From contig NZ_JAHKRA010000022.1 in assembly GCF_019345525.1 (NCBI RefSeq), positions 1 through 58,991 of the forward strand: a DNA stretch of 58,991 nucleotides, in the 5' to 3' direction. The stretch's first letter is position 1. Every line of letters begins with the position of its first letter. Positions 26,853-36,002 of the stretch are shown here, in pieces. Below the pieces are notes generated by a model. It was not told where the DNA came from, ran no database searches, and saw nothing but the letters and a program-made list of their open reading frames with translations. This DNA comes from Flavobacterium sp. NKUCC04_CG. GTDB lineage: Bacteria; Bacteroidota; Bacteroidia; Flavobacteriales; Flavobacteriaceae. The translations under genes and the position numbers were made by a program.

Positions 26853-27893
26853 TCACTTCGGCAATGCCTTCTTAGAAGTCGAAAAGGGCAAATCCCTTTT
26901 TAAAAAAGAAATTTCTTTCTGTAAATCAAAGCGCTTAACGAAGGTCAATTTAAAATGACTGGTATCTAAACTGGTCTGATAGTCGTCACCAAATTTGATG
27001 TACACTTTATTGTTTAAAGCCGAAATATTTACCGTCCAATCCGGACCGTTATATCCGAACGAGACCCTACCAAACAACAAAGGGTTTAATATAAATTTGC
27101 GCTTATCTATGTCGTATTCTTTTTCAACCCCCGCATTTAAACCCATTGACAAGGATCCCGCCAAATAAAAATTGGGTGCAAACACCCACGAATAAGCATA
27201 TCCCCCATTCGGTCCTATTTGAAAATTCCATTTATCACCACCATAGGTTTTATCATCTATAAGCGGAATGTTCTTGACCTTAGTGTAAAAAATACTACCA
27301 CCAAGTAACCAACTTCCCGCCGACCGAATTTGTTTTTTATTTTGATCAAAGGCCGCACCAAAAGAAAACTTATTCCCAGAAAACACATATTGAGAAAAAG
27401 CACCATACATCGAAATCTGCAAGTCTGGATACAGCAATACAAGCTCCTTTTCCTCTTCATAAAACCCCTTGTTCCTCAATAGATACAAATCCAAAATCCA
27501 CCGCTCTCCATAGTGATGGTATTGCAGATCCAAGGTTTTTGTCTTGCCTTTTTCTTTTTCTCTAAGTGACGAAAAACCATAACCAAAACTCAAAGACGAA
27601 TTTTTCCAAGAAAACCCCAAACCCAAATTAACAGGGTTATTTGGAGAAAAAGTCGTTTCCGTACCGTCTTTAGCATCAAATATCAACGAAAAAGTACTTC
27701 GAGCCACATAGGCACGTGCAGCGTATTGAAATTCAAACGACTTTACATAAGTGGTATCTACCTGAGCAAAAACACCCGTACTACAAAAAACCACAATACT
27801 TAGACAACTCCTCTTACTCCAATTTTGAAGGGACTTGCAAAGCAATCGTTCTAGAAGACTTGTGACTGCAACGCTACTTTTTACTCTCTTCAA
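26853..27893 (-). CDS. DUF4421 outer-membrane-like protein
   Basis: A 346-residue protein of the DUF4421 family, with an N-terminal signal ending near GVFAQ (about residue 44) and a mature part of amphipathic beta strands. The patterns FSPNNPVNLGLGFSWKNSSLSFGYGF and GPNGGYAYSWVFAPNFYLAGS are typical. The signal peptide is long, so the true start may lie further in, but no internal ATG is available. Function is unknown. The final residues differ in composition and follow a long gap to the exonuclease gene. Confidence 0.78.
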   Translation of the reverse strand: MKRVKSSVAVTSLLERLLCKSLQNWSKRSCLSIVVFCSTGVFAQVDTTYVKSFEFQYAARAYVARSTFSLIFDAKDGTETTFSPNNPVNLGLGFSWKNSSLSFGYGFSSLREKEKGKTKTLDLQYHHYGERWILDLYLLRNKGFYEEEKELVLLYPDLQISMYGAFSQYVFSGNKFSFGAAFDQNKKQIRSAGSWLLGGSIFYTKVKNIPLIDDKTYGGDKWNFQIGPNGGYAYSWVFAPNFYLAGSLSMGLNAGVEKEYDIDKRKFILNPLLFGRVSFGYNGPDWTVNISALNNKVYIKFGDDYQTSLDTSHFKLTFVKRFDLQKEISFLKRDLPFSTSKKALPK

Positions 27894-28314
27894 AGCTTAT
27901 CTCAAAAAATTAAATTATATACTCCTCATTCTTGCAAACCGTAACTCTACAAATAACGTTAAGCTACAGCAAATCGTATAAAAACCTCAAAATTAAGGAT
28001 TACTACAGCGATTAACGAACAACACCTACTTTTTAAAAAAAATCAATTATCTATTAAGCATTTAATTAATAACCTTAACACTATATAAAATGTCTTTTTT
28101 TATAATTTCAATTAATTCAATAATTTTTTTACCATTTAATATATAAACAACTATTTTTTTTAACTATATTTGGATGTAGCTGTTTTTATATAAAACCGCT
28201 TTCGCACTATGCCCTTTATTTTTTAGTCGCCTACTATTTTAAAACCGCGCTATAGGACCGCTTTTTAACGCAGTAAGGATTGAGTTACTTTAAATTCTGT
28301 AATATAGTTGTTTG
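27894..28314. other. AT-rich gene-free gap
   Basis: About 420 bases between divergent genes. Low-complexity A/T tracts dominate, and I find no convincing coding frame, tRNA or strong hairpin. Several near-copies of an AACCGC word occur at 28190-28270, without clear structure. Promoters for both flanking genes presumably lie here, but no clean TAnnTTTG is evident. Confidence 0.6.
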
Positions 28315-28689
28315 ATGAAAACCTTTTTAGTTGTCATATTGATGGTATTCACTTGTAAACCCATGCTTCCTGTAGCTGGGTTTATCATCAATTACGACTA
28401 TATCAAAAACGAACTGTGTGAAAACCGATATAAGTCCGAAAGCCATTGTAACGGCAGCTGCTATTTAAAAAAAGAGTTAGCAAAAACAGCTCAGGACGAT
28501 ACTCCCCTTAACCAACTAACAAAAACCATGGCATTTCCTTTCCAATGGTTACTGTTTGCTTCTAAAATCGAATTGGAATGGCCTGCTAACAGTTATTCCA
28601 TTTTCCAACAACACAACTTCACACCACAGCATTCATTGTATTTTTTCAATCTGATACACTATGTATTCCGTCCCCCACTTTACCTCTAG
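28315..28689 (+). CDS. Small Cys-rich exported protein of a putative copper locus
   Basis: A 124-residue protein with an N-terminal hydrophobic segment that could be a signal peptide or membrane anchor. It is followed by a cysteine cluster, CENR...HCNGSCYLKKEL (spacing C-x9-C-x3-C). I recall similar proteins upstream of copper-related TonB receptors in Bacteroidota, but the function is not established. It heads a three-gene run with a Met/His lipoprotein and an OprC-like receptor. The ATG at 28315 is used; a TTG lies one codon earlier. Confidence 0.7.
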   Translation: MKTFLVVILMVFTCKPMLPVAGFIINYDYIKNELCENRYKSESHCNGSCYLKKELAKTAQDDTPLNQLTKTMAFPFQWLLFASKIELEWPANSYSIFQQHNFTPQHSLYFFNLIHYVFRPPLYL

Positions 28690-28758
28690 TTTTATAGAGC
28701 GAAAGTGGCCACTTTCGATAGCAGAAATTCATTTATCAAACCTCAATACAAAATCATC

Positions 28759-29610
28759 ATGAAAAAATCAATAAGCCTATTATTTATCAGTCTTTTTTTA
28801 ATTACAGCATGCAGTTCTGACGACTCAAGCCCAACTATTCCCGAAACCGATCCGTTAATCGGATGGAATAAAATTCAAGACTTATCTACCGATTTATATA
28901 CCGTAGAACTATACAGTCAACAAAAAAAACTACAAGTAGGATCGAATCCAGTAGTAGTTAAACTAAAACCAAAATCCAATTCCGACAACAAAAACATCAC
29001 CTCCGCCAATTGGAAAACCACTATGCACATGGGAAACATGACGCACGGTGCACCGGTTTTAGACCTAAAAGCATACCAAAACTACGCCGATTTATTTGAG
29101 GGGAATCTATTCTTCCAAATGGCAGGCGATGACCATGGAGATTTTTGGGACCTGACCATTCAATTTGAACATCAAAATCAAAAACTTACGGTCTCAAACC
29201 AAATAGAGGTTATCGCATCCAAACATCAAACGATACAATCCTTTGAAGGCAGCGATGAAAACCACTATATCATTGCTTTACTAAATCCGACTACTCCCAA
29301 AATAGGAATCAACGATATCAGTGCGGTTGTTTTTAAGATGGAATCGATGGATCGATTTACTTTGGTTAACAAATACAAAGTAGGAATTGACCCAAGAATG
29401 CCGAGCATGCAAAATCATAGCTCTCCAAACAATACCGATTTGACTCAGTCGCTTGCCGATAAATTGTATCACGGAAAATTATCCCTAACCATGACCGGCT
29501 TTTGGAAAATTAACCTTCAGTTATTCGATGCTTCGAACAACCTAATCAAAGGAGAAGCCATTACCGAGACCAACGGGTCAAGCAGTTTGTTTTTCGAATT
29601 GGAGTTCTAA
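28759..29610 (+). CDS. Met/His-containing lipoprotein of the putative copper locus
   Basis: A 283-residue lipoprotein with a lipobox ending LITAC and an acidic CSSDDSS start to the mature chain, the type associated with surface exposure in flavobacteria. The segment TTMHMGNMTHGAPV (about residues 88-101) resembles copper-binding Met/His motifs of FixH/YtkA-like domains. A second copy of the same fold appears likely in the C-terminal half (SSLFFELEF end). The ATG at 28759 gives a proper signal peptide; the frame from 28705 adds 18 residues. Copper binding is inferred. Confidence 0.78.
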   Translation: MKKSISLLFISLFLITACSSDDSSPTIPETDPLIGWNKIQDLSTDLYTVELYSQQKKLQVGSNPVVVKLKPKSNSDNKNITSANWKTTMHMGNMTHGAPVLDLKAYQNYADLFEGNLFFQMAGDDHGDFWDLTIQFEHQNQKLTVSNQIEVIASKHQTIQSFEGSDENHYIIALLNPTTPKIGINDISAVVFKMESMDRFTLVNKYKVGIDPRMPSMQNHSSPNNTDLTQSLADKLYHGKLSLTMTGFWKINLQLFDASNNLIKGEAITETNGSSSLFFELEF

Positions 29611-29663
29611 CTTAAAATCAAGAGTCTTAGTCCACAAATACTAAGACTCTGTACCTCTTATAG

Positions 29664-31661
29664 ATGAAACACCTTAAACACCACCTATATGTCAGTGCGT
29701 CGATTTTGTTTTGCCTAAATGGTTTTAGCCAACACAAACCAAGCGATACGCTAGGTCGCCAAGCGATGTCGGAAATAGTGATATTCCAACCGAAGAAACC
29801 ACAGACCTTTAAACCTCTGGCTACATTAGATACGTATTTGGAACAATTTCAAAATGTTTCCCTAATCAAAAGAGGAGCTTATGCCTGGGAACCACTTATC
29901 AACACCATGCCTACAGAACGCACTTCACTCACTATCGACGGGATGCATATATTTAATGCTTGTACCGACAAAATGGACCCCATCACTTCCTATGTTGAAA
30001 TTAATAATTTATCCGAAGTACGCCTGAGCTCTGGTCAGCAAGGCAGTCAACATGGTCCCACAATCGGCGGTGGTATGGATTTAGTTAGTCGCAAGGGAAC
30101 TTTTTCAGAGCTCCCGCAATGGAACGGCAATCTCCAAACTGGCTACGACAGCAACAACCAACAGAAAATCATTGGCGGTGCATTCCATCACAGTGCTCCA
30201 CGATGGTATGTCGATGGCTCTGCACTATATCGAAATGCCGATAACTATTACGCCGGTGGCAACGAAGAAGTGTTGTACTCTTCCTATAAAAAACTCAATC
30301 TAGCGACAAACTTAGGTTATGCACTAAACGCCCATCAACGCATAGAGGCAGCTGTAATTTACGATAAGGCTACCGATGTGGGTTATCCAGCTTTGCCTAT
30401 GGATGTTTCCTTAGCAGAAGCTTTAATTACCTCAGTAAAGTTCGACAATCATTTTGACCAAGGGTTTATTACACACTGGGAAACCAAATTATACTACAAC
30501 ACCATCACCCATCGCATGGACGACACCAAACGCCCCAATGTTCCTATATCCATGGATATGCCCGGTTGGAGCACCACTTACGGTTTGTATTCCAAAATTA
30601 GTGGCACTACAGCCAAGCATACTTGGATAGCACAACTCAATGCCTATCAAAACACTTCGTTGGCAGAAATGACCATGTATCCCAAAAACCCCAACGAACT
30701 TCCCATGTTTATGTACACTTGGCCCGATGTACATACCTTTTACACCGGTCTCTTTGTCAAAGACAGTTATCAAATCGATTCCCGCCAAAGTTTACATATT
30801 TCGGGTAGCATTGGCAATCAAACCAGCGAAATTAAAAACGATGTTGCCTTAGAAAGTATGCAAATATTTTACCCTAATATGGAGCAACGTAAAAATCGGT
30901 TTTTGGGTAACTTAGCGCTTAATTATGTCAATGAGTGGAAAAATTGGGAGTTTGGAAGCGGAGTTGCATACGGTTTGCGCGCACCTTCCGTATCCGAAGC
31001 TTATGGATTTTACCTGTTTAACAGTTCCGACCGTTTTGATTATATCGGTAATCCCGACTTAAAAAACGAAAAATCACTAGAACTCAATGCCTTCGTTACT
31101 TACGAAAACCGAGGGTGGAAATCAAAATTATCGGGGTCTTTTTTTCATCTTAAAGACTATATCATTGGAAAACCAGTTAACGAGTATATACCAATGACCA
31201 TCGGTGCCGATGGTGTTAAGCGATATACTTCAGTAGATTATGCACAAATCATAACCGCCCAATGGATGTTGTCGTATTCATTTAACAATCACTGGAATTG
31301 GACGGGAAACATCAGTTATTATTATGGAAAAGATGCCGACAACAACACCTTACCATTTATTAGCCCTCTCAAATATTCCAGTAGTTTACAATACCGAAAT
31401 AACCGCTTTAACACGACACTTACGCTAGAAGGCAATGCCCTTAAAAGCAATTTTGCTACTGCCTACGGCGAAGAGCGCACTGCAGCTTATGCGATAGTTA
31501 ATCTCCATGCAGGTTATCTTTGGGAATGGACAAAACAAACCCTTAATGTACAAATGGGTGTGGAAAACATCTTAGATACCTACTACAGCAGCTTTGCCGA
31601 TTGGAACCACATTCCTCGTCAGGGACGCAATGTTTTTATAAATTTAAACTTTGCACTCTAA
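29664..31661 (+). CDS. TonB-dependent receptor with OprC-like copper ligands
   Basis: A 665-residue outer-membrane receptor with a signal peptide ending in GFSQ. The plug domain ends near MDLVSRKG (about residue 145) and a 22-strand barrel ends in INLNFAL. It carries C100-TDK-M104 (a CxxxM motif) in the plug and H283-R-M285 (HxM) in the barrel. Pseudomonas OprC binds copper through a CxxxM and an HxM motif about 180 residues apart; here the spacing is 183. Copper import is a strong inference. It follows the lipoprotein by 53 bases and is followed by a terminator. Confidence 0.88.
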   Translation: MKHLKHHLYVSASILFCLNGFSQHKPSDTLGRQAMSEIVIFQPKKPQTFKPLATLDTYLEQFQNVSLIKRGAYAWEPLINTMPTERTSLTIDGMHIFNACTDKMDPITSYVEINNLSEVRLSSGQQGSQHGPTIGGGMDLVSRKGTFSELPQWNGNLQTGYDSNNQQKIIGGAFHHSAPRWYVDGSALYRNADNYYAGGNEEVLYSSYKKLNLATNLGYALNAHQRIEAAVIYDKATDVGYPALPMDVSLAEALITSVKFDNHFDQGFITHWETKLYYNTITHRMDDTKRPNVPISMDMPGWSTTYGLYSKISGTTAKHTWIAQLNAYQNTSLAEMTMYPKNPNELPMFMYTWPDVHTFYTGLFVKDSYQIDSRQSLHISGSIGNQTSEIKNDVALESMQIFYPNMEQRKNRFLGNLALNYVNEWKNWEFGSGVAYGLRAPSVSEAYGFYLFNSSDRFDYIGNPDLKNEKSLELNAFVTYENRGWKSKLSGSFFHLKDYIIGKPVNEYIPMTIGADGVKRYTSVDYAQIITAQWMLSYSFNNHWNWTGNISYYYGKDADNNTLPFISPLKYSSSLQYRNNRFNTTLTLEGNALKSNFATAYGEERTAAYAIVNLHAGYLWEWTKQTLNVQMGVENILDTYYSSFADWNHIPRQGRNVFINLNFAL

Positions 31662-31680
31662 TCAACTACATATCAGACTA

Positions 31681-31720
31681 AAAAAAAGAGGTTAGCTTTC
31701 GTCGAAAGCAACCTCTTTTT
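31681..31720 (+). terminator. Terminator after the copper receptor gene
   Basis: AAAAAGAGGTT-GCTTTC pairs with GAAAGC-AACCTCTTTTT around a three-base loop, with one A-A mismatch and a T run. Its A/T symmetry could also serve the convergent thioesterase gene. Confidence 0.88.
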
Positions 31721-31845
31721 ATATTTTTATTACAACCATAATTCCCTGAACTCTGCCGAATTTCATCAATAAATCTCACTTTATTATCCCAGCAAGAAAG
31801 AAAGGGAAATTAGTTGCAAAATCAAGGTACATACAGCAAGTGCCG

Positions 31846-32295
31846 CTACGATTCCAGTCCCGTTTCTAATCTAAAAATATCTTCGCGTAACCAAGCGGGT
31901 ATCGCTATGGATTGATGGGACTCTATATCGATAATCACCTGCGTACTACTACCAGTAGCATGAACCACTGGATGCCCGTCAGGTCCTTCACTAATAACAA
32001 CATAGGCGATATCAAAACTCTTGTTTCCCAAGCGCGATATTCGCAATCCAATCTGAGGATTTTTAGCGTCTAACCGGAGTTCTTTCTGAAAATCGCATTC
32101 AATATGAGCGATTACAAACATGTTCTTCATCCAATTCCAACTCGGACTCATCGCATTCATATAATATCCCCGTCCTATTTGAAAATATTCAATATAATAT
32201 ACATTATTTACATGCCCCAAAGCATCCATGTCGTTCCAACGAATTTCTAACGGTTGGAAAAAATTAAAATTGACCAATTGATTTTCTGTATTCAT
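31846..32295 (-). CDS. Acyl-CoA thioesterase family protein (hot-dog fold)
   Basis: A 149-residue hot-dog fold protein. The 4-hydroxybenzoyl-CoA thioesterase-like active site is visible as EIRWNDMDALGHVNNVYYI, where the Asp of RWNDMD and the GHVNN helix are the family marks. The substrate is not known. It is a single gene between the copper locus terminator and a repeat array. Confidence 0.9.
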   Translation of the reverse strand: MNTENQLVNFNFFQPLEIRWNDMDALGHVNNVYYIEYFQIGRGYYMNAMSPSWNWMKNMFVIAHIECDFQKELRLDAKNPQIGLRISRLGNKSFDIAYVVISEGPDGHPVVHATGSSTQVIIDIESHQSIAIPAWLREDIFRLETGLES

Positions 32296-32394
32296 AACAA
32301 CTGTTTTAATTGCGTTTTTATCACTACTACAATTTACAGATTTTTTTTGAATATAAGAATTTTGGTTTTTTTCAAAAAAAACGAAATTTTACAA

Positions 32395-32960
32395 TATATA
32401 ATTACGTCATCTACAATCATGACATCCCTACGGGATTGTTGGGAAAAACATTCTGCGATATAATTACGACATCTTCAATCATGGCATCCATACGGGATTG
32501 TTGGGGGAAATATTGTGTGATATAATTACGACATCTACAATCATGGCATCCCTACGGGATTGTTGGGGAAAATATTGTGTGATATAATTACGACATCTAC
32601 TACAATCATGACATCCCTACGGGATTGTTGGGAAAAACATTGTGTGATATAATTACGACATCTATAATCATGGCATCCCTACGGGATTGTTGGGGAAATA
32701 TTGTGTGATATAATTACGTCATCTACAATCATGGCATCCATACGGGATTGTTGGGGGAAATATTGTGTGATATAATTACGTCATCTACAATCATGACATC
32801 CCTACGGAATTGTTGGGGAAAATATTGTGTGATATAATTACGTCATCTACAATCATGGCATCCATACGGGATTGTTGGGAAAAACATTCTGCGATATAAT
32901 TACGGCATCTACAATCATGGCATCCATACGGGATTGTTGGGAAAATATTGTGTGATGTAA
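32395..32960. repeat. Nine-copy tandem array of about 62 bp with a hairpin core
   Basis: Nine units repeat every 61-64 bases. Each reads TATAATTACGnCATCTACAATCATGGCATCC, then a core TACGGGATTGTTGGG, then an A/T linker ending TTGTGTGA. The core CATCCCTACGGGATTG can fold through ATCCC/GGGAT. Point variation is concentrated at a C/A position in the core and in the linker. The units are near-identical along their whole length, so this is not a CRISPR array. Frames crossing it have no start signals. Confidence 0.9.
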
Positions 32961-33030
32961 TCGGATTATTCGTATGTTTATTTTAAGCAATACCACGTCC
33001 TATTTGCGTACAGAAATCACAACCCTATCT

Positions 33031-33726
33031 TTAAAAATAAGGGCTAATATCAAAATTCAAAATCGCATTATACGCCTTAAACTCCTCATCCACTTTCGCT
33101 TTAAGATGAATGCGCTCTAAAGTAACTGGATGCGTAAATTCCAATTCAACTGCATGCAACATCATTCCCATCAGTCCATAAGTTTCGAGCCAAAGTTTAT
33201 TTTGTTTGTTACAGCCATGAGGTCGGCTACCCAATATCGGATGAAAAATATGACTAAAATGTTTGCGCAATTGGTGAGTTCTTCCCGTTTCGGGAGTGGC
33301 TTCCACTAAAGAATAGCGCGATGTATTATGTTTGGCGAAAGGCAAATCAATTTCCGATTGCTGTAAACACTTAAACGAAGTCAACGCATCTTGTTGGTTT
33401 CCCCTATCATTAGTTAAGGCATAATCGATAGTCATCTCCGCTGGTGCATACCCCCTTAAAATAGCCAGATATTTTTTTACAACTTTGCGTTGTGCAAAAT
33501 CGTCGTTCATCTTTGTTAAGGTATCCTTATCCAAAGCAAACAGTAAAACACCGGTGGTTTTTCGATCCAAACGGTGTATGGGATACACGTGTTTATCGAT
33601 TTGATTTCTCAATTCTTGAATTGCGTATTCTTTGATATCACGTGCTATAAATGATTTGTGAACCAAGAGGTTCCTCGGTTTATTTATGGCTACTAAATAG
33701 TCATCTTGATATAATATTTCTAACAT
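33031..33726 (-). CDS. RluA-family pseudouridine synthase (TruC-like)
   Basis: A 231-residue pseudouridine synthase. The catalytic motif HRLDRKTTGVLLFA is near residue 51 and contains the essential aspartate. The N-terminus MLEILYQDDYLVAINKP and the GRTHQLRKH segment are also present. The size without an S4 domain and the KPRNLLVHKS segment fit TruC, which modifies uridine 65 of tRNA; other RluA targets are possible. Confidence 0.9.
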   Translation of the reverse strand: MLEILYQDDYLVAINKPRNLLVHKSFIARDIKEYAIQELRNQIDKHVYPIHRLDRKTTGVLLFALDKDTLTKMNDDFAQRKVVKKYLAILRGYAPAEMTIDYALTNDRGNQQDALTSFKCLQQSEIDLPFAKHNTSRYSLVEATPETGRTHQLRKHFSHIFHPILGSRPHGCNKQNKLWLETYGLMGMMLHAVELEFTHPVTLERIHLKAKVDEEFKAYNAILNFDISPYF

Positions 33727-33795
33727 AGCGAACGCACTAAAATCTAATTATAATTCTGTTTTTTTTTTGTATTATCAGTATCGATTAAGCTTGGA

Positions 33796-34503
33796 TTACA
33801 ACAAATCTAAAAACCAAAAACCATATTTTTTGGCCGTTTCTCCTTCCGTTGATGTTGGTGCATCGTAGGTTTTATAAACACTTTCACCTACTTTAAAATC
33901 TACGGTTTTTTTAAAGATTGGGCCGTCGTAAACAAAAGTATGAAATTCACCATTTTCACCGCAGGGATCGACTGCTGTCGGCAAATCTTTTAAAAATTGT
34001 TGATTTATAGTTCTTCCCAAAAAACTTTTATCGAGATGCTGTTCATTTACACAAACCACCACGGCTTTAAATCCCGCTTCAACCATGTCGATCAACAGGG
34101 AAGCAGTAGGTTTTTGCCACAAGGGAAAAACAGCAGTTAAAGCCAACTCATTTAGTTGTTGTTCGCGATATTCTTTTAAATCGGTCAAGAGGATATCGCC
34201 ATAAACATGATGTTGGATTCCCTCCTTTTTATAAAGCAAAGCACGTTTGCCCATTATAGATTTGTATTCCATTGCAGACAAGGGATTGGGTATTTCTACT
34301 AGGTCGAGCTGTAACTCCCTTTTTAAGGCCGCTACTTGACGCAAAAGCAGTTCGCGTCGAATACCGTGCATGGAAACACGATTAAGCTCCTGCTGTACTG
34401 TAGTCGATAAACACACAATATCATAAGTTCCCGCTTGCTCCACTTGATAAAGTACATAGGCCGCATCTTTTCCGGTACTCCAATGGAGAATGGCTTTTTT
34501 CAT
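33796..34503 (-). CDS. Dph6-related ATP-pyrophosphatase domain protein
   Basis: A 235-residue protein of the diphthine-ammonia ligase-related family. The PP-loop, normally SGGKDS, reads HWSTGKDAAYVL near residue 8, and the signature DPCGENGEFHTFVYDGP lies near residue 189. Bacteria lack diphthamide, so these proteins must do something else; the role is unknown to me. It is upstream of the pseudouridine synthase on the same strand, with a 70-base gap. Confidence 0.88.
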   Translation of the reverse strand: MKKAILHWSTGKDAAYVLYQVEQAGTYDIVCLSTTVQQELNRVSMHGIRRELLLRQVAALKRELQLDLVEIPNPLSAMEYKSIMGKRALLYKKEGIQHHVYGDILLTDLKEYREQQLNELALTAVFPLWQKPTASLLIDMVEAGFKAVVVCVNEQHLDKSFLGRTINQQFLKDLPTAVDPCGENGEFHTFVYDGPIFKKTVDFKVGESVYKTYDAPTSTEGETAKKYGFWFLDLL

Positions 34504-34571
34504 CTGTAGTTGGTATGTTTGATTTATCGCTATTTATTCTACCGATATGCTTGAGAAAATCCTAAAAAACA

Positions 34572-34600
34572 AAAAGCGATTCTTTCGAACCGCTTTTTTA
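34572..34600 (-). terminator. Terminator of the E2 acyltransferase gene
   Basis: AAAAAGCG-TTC pairs with GAA-CGCTTTTT, with one internal mismatch and a T run on the minus strand. Confidence 0.8.
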
Positions 34601-34614
34601 TATAAACTGTAAAA

Positions 34615-35913
34615 TTACACTTCTCTATTGATGTCCCAAGCCTCTAAGATATCAGCTACTCGTTTTACAAAACTACCTCCTAAAGCACCATCAACCACAC
34701 GGTGATCGTAACTGTGAGATAAGAACATTTTTTGACGGATTCCGATAAAATCTCCTTCTGGTGTTTCAATAACTGCTGGCACTTTTCTAATAGCACCAAG
34801 AGCTAAAATTCCCACTTGTGGTTGGTTTAAGATAGGCGTACCAAAAACACTTCCGAAAGTTCCAACATTAGTAACTGTGTAAGTTCCTCCTTGAGTATCA
34901 TCCGGTTTTAATTTACCCATCTTAGCGCGATTTCCTAAATCGTTAACCGCCTTAGCCATTCCCACCAAATTCAATTGATCGGCATTTTTGATAACCGGTA
35001 CAATTAAGTTTCCATTAGGTAGTGCTGCAGCCATACCCAAGTTGATGTTTTTCTTTTTGATGATGTAATCACCTTCAACAGAAATATTCATACCCGGGAA
35101 TTCTTTTAATGCTTTAGCAACAGCTTCCATAAAGATCGGCGTAAAAGTCAACTTTTCTCCTTCTCTCTTTTCGAAACTATTTTTAACTTTATTTCTCCAA
35201 TTAACGATATTGGTTACATCTACCTCTATAAAAGACTGTACGTGGGCAGATGTTTGAACCGACTGCACCATATAACCGGCAATCAATTTACGCATTCTAT
35301 CCATTTCAACAACTTCATCTCCACCATTTACCGATACCGGCACAGCCTTAGCTGCTGGAGTAGCTGCAATTGCTCTAGGAGCTTCTGCCGCTTTTACCGC
35401 TGGAGCCGCAACCTGTGTTCCTCTATTTTTAACGTAATCTAAAATATCACTTTTCGTAACTCTAGCGTCTTTACCAGTACCTTGAATGGCTTCCAACTCT
35501 ACCAAAGAAATTCCTTCTTCCTTAGCGATATTCTTTACTAAAGGAGAGAAAAACTTTTCTGAACTTGCATAAGCAGCCGCCGTAGTTTCTTGAGCTACAG
35601 CTACTGAATTTTGAACAGCAGCAACAGGAGTCGCTTGTGCAGGAGTTGCCGATACAGGAGCTGCATCACCACCAGCTGTTTCGATAATCGCTATGGTTTG
35701 TCCCACTTGAACAACATCATCTACTTGAAATAAAATTTCTACTAAGGTTCCCGCTACTTCAGATGGAACTTCACTATCTACTTTATCCGTTGCAATTTCT
35801 AAAACGGTCTCATCTACCTCAATGGTATCTCCTACATTTTTCAACCAATTTGTTATCGTTGCCTCTGCAACGCTTTCCCCCATTTTGGGTAATTTCAATT
35901 CGAACTTTGCCAT
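34615..35913 (-). CDS. Dihydrolipoamide acyltransferase (E2) of a 2-oxo acid dehydrogenase complex
   Basis: A 432-residue E2 subunit with one lipoyl domain (EIATDKVDSEVPSEV near residue 42, the lysine being the lipoyl site). An Ala/Pro-rich linker, a small E3-binding domain (FFSPLVKNIAKEEGI near residue 121) and the C-terminal acyltransferase follow. The catalytic HxxxDG is HRVVDG near residue 404. The branched-chain or 2-oxoglutarate type cannot be decided. No E1 or E3 gene lies nearby. The promoter at 35951 is about 38 bases upstream. Confidence 0.93.
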   Translation of the reverse strand: MAKFELKLPKMGESVAEATITNWLKNVGDTIEVDETVLEIATDKVDSEVPSEVAGTLVEILFQVDDVVQVGQTIAIIETAGGDAAPVSATPAQATPVAAVQNSVAVAQETTAAAYASSEKFFSPLVKNIAKEEGISLVELEAIQGTGKDARVTKSDILDYVKNRGTQVAAPAVKAAEAPRAIAATPAAKAVPVSVNGGDEVVEMDRMRKLIAGYMVQSVQTSAHVQSFIEVDVTNIVNWRNKVKNSFEKREGEKLTFTPIFMEAVAKALKEFPGMNISVEGDYIIKKKNINLGMAAALPNGNLIVPVIKNADQLNLVGMAKAVNDLGNRAKMGKLKPDDTQGGTYTVTNVGTFGSVFGTPILNQPQVGILALGAIRKVPAVIETPEGDFIGIRQKMFLSHSYDHRVVDGALGGSFVKRVADILEAWDINREV

Positions 35914-35950
35914 ATCTCTAAACTCAAGTTGTGTTTTGCTATTTAAATTA

Positions 35951-35958
35951 CAAATTTA
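35951..35958 (-). promoter_or_regulatory. -7 promoter element of the E2 gene
   Basis: The minus strand reads TAAATTTG, matching TAnnTTTG. Confidence 0.6.
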
Positions 35959-36002
35959 ATAATAATTTCGACTATTTATACCTTATTTTAAAAATCTAAG
36001 AC

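Noticed and set aside
32254..32525. Short open frames at the left edge of the 62-bp array
   Set aside because: They begin opposite the thioesterase start and continue into the repeats; no supporting signals.
32395..32960. CRISPR array
   Set aside because: The parts between cores are nearly identical from unit to unit, so there are no unique spacers, and no cas genes are nearby.
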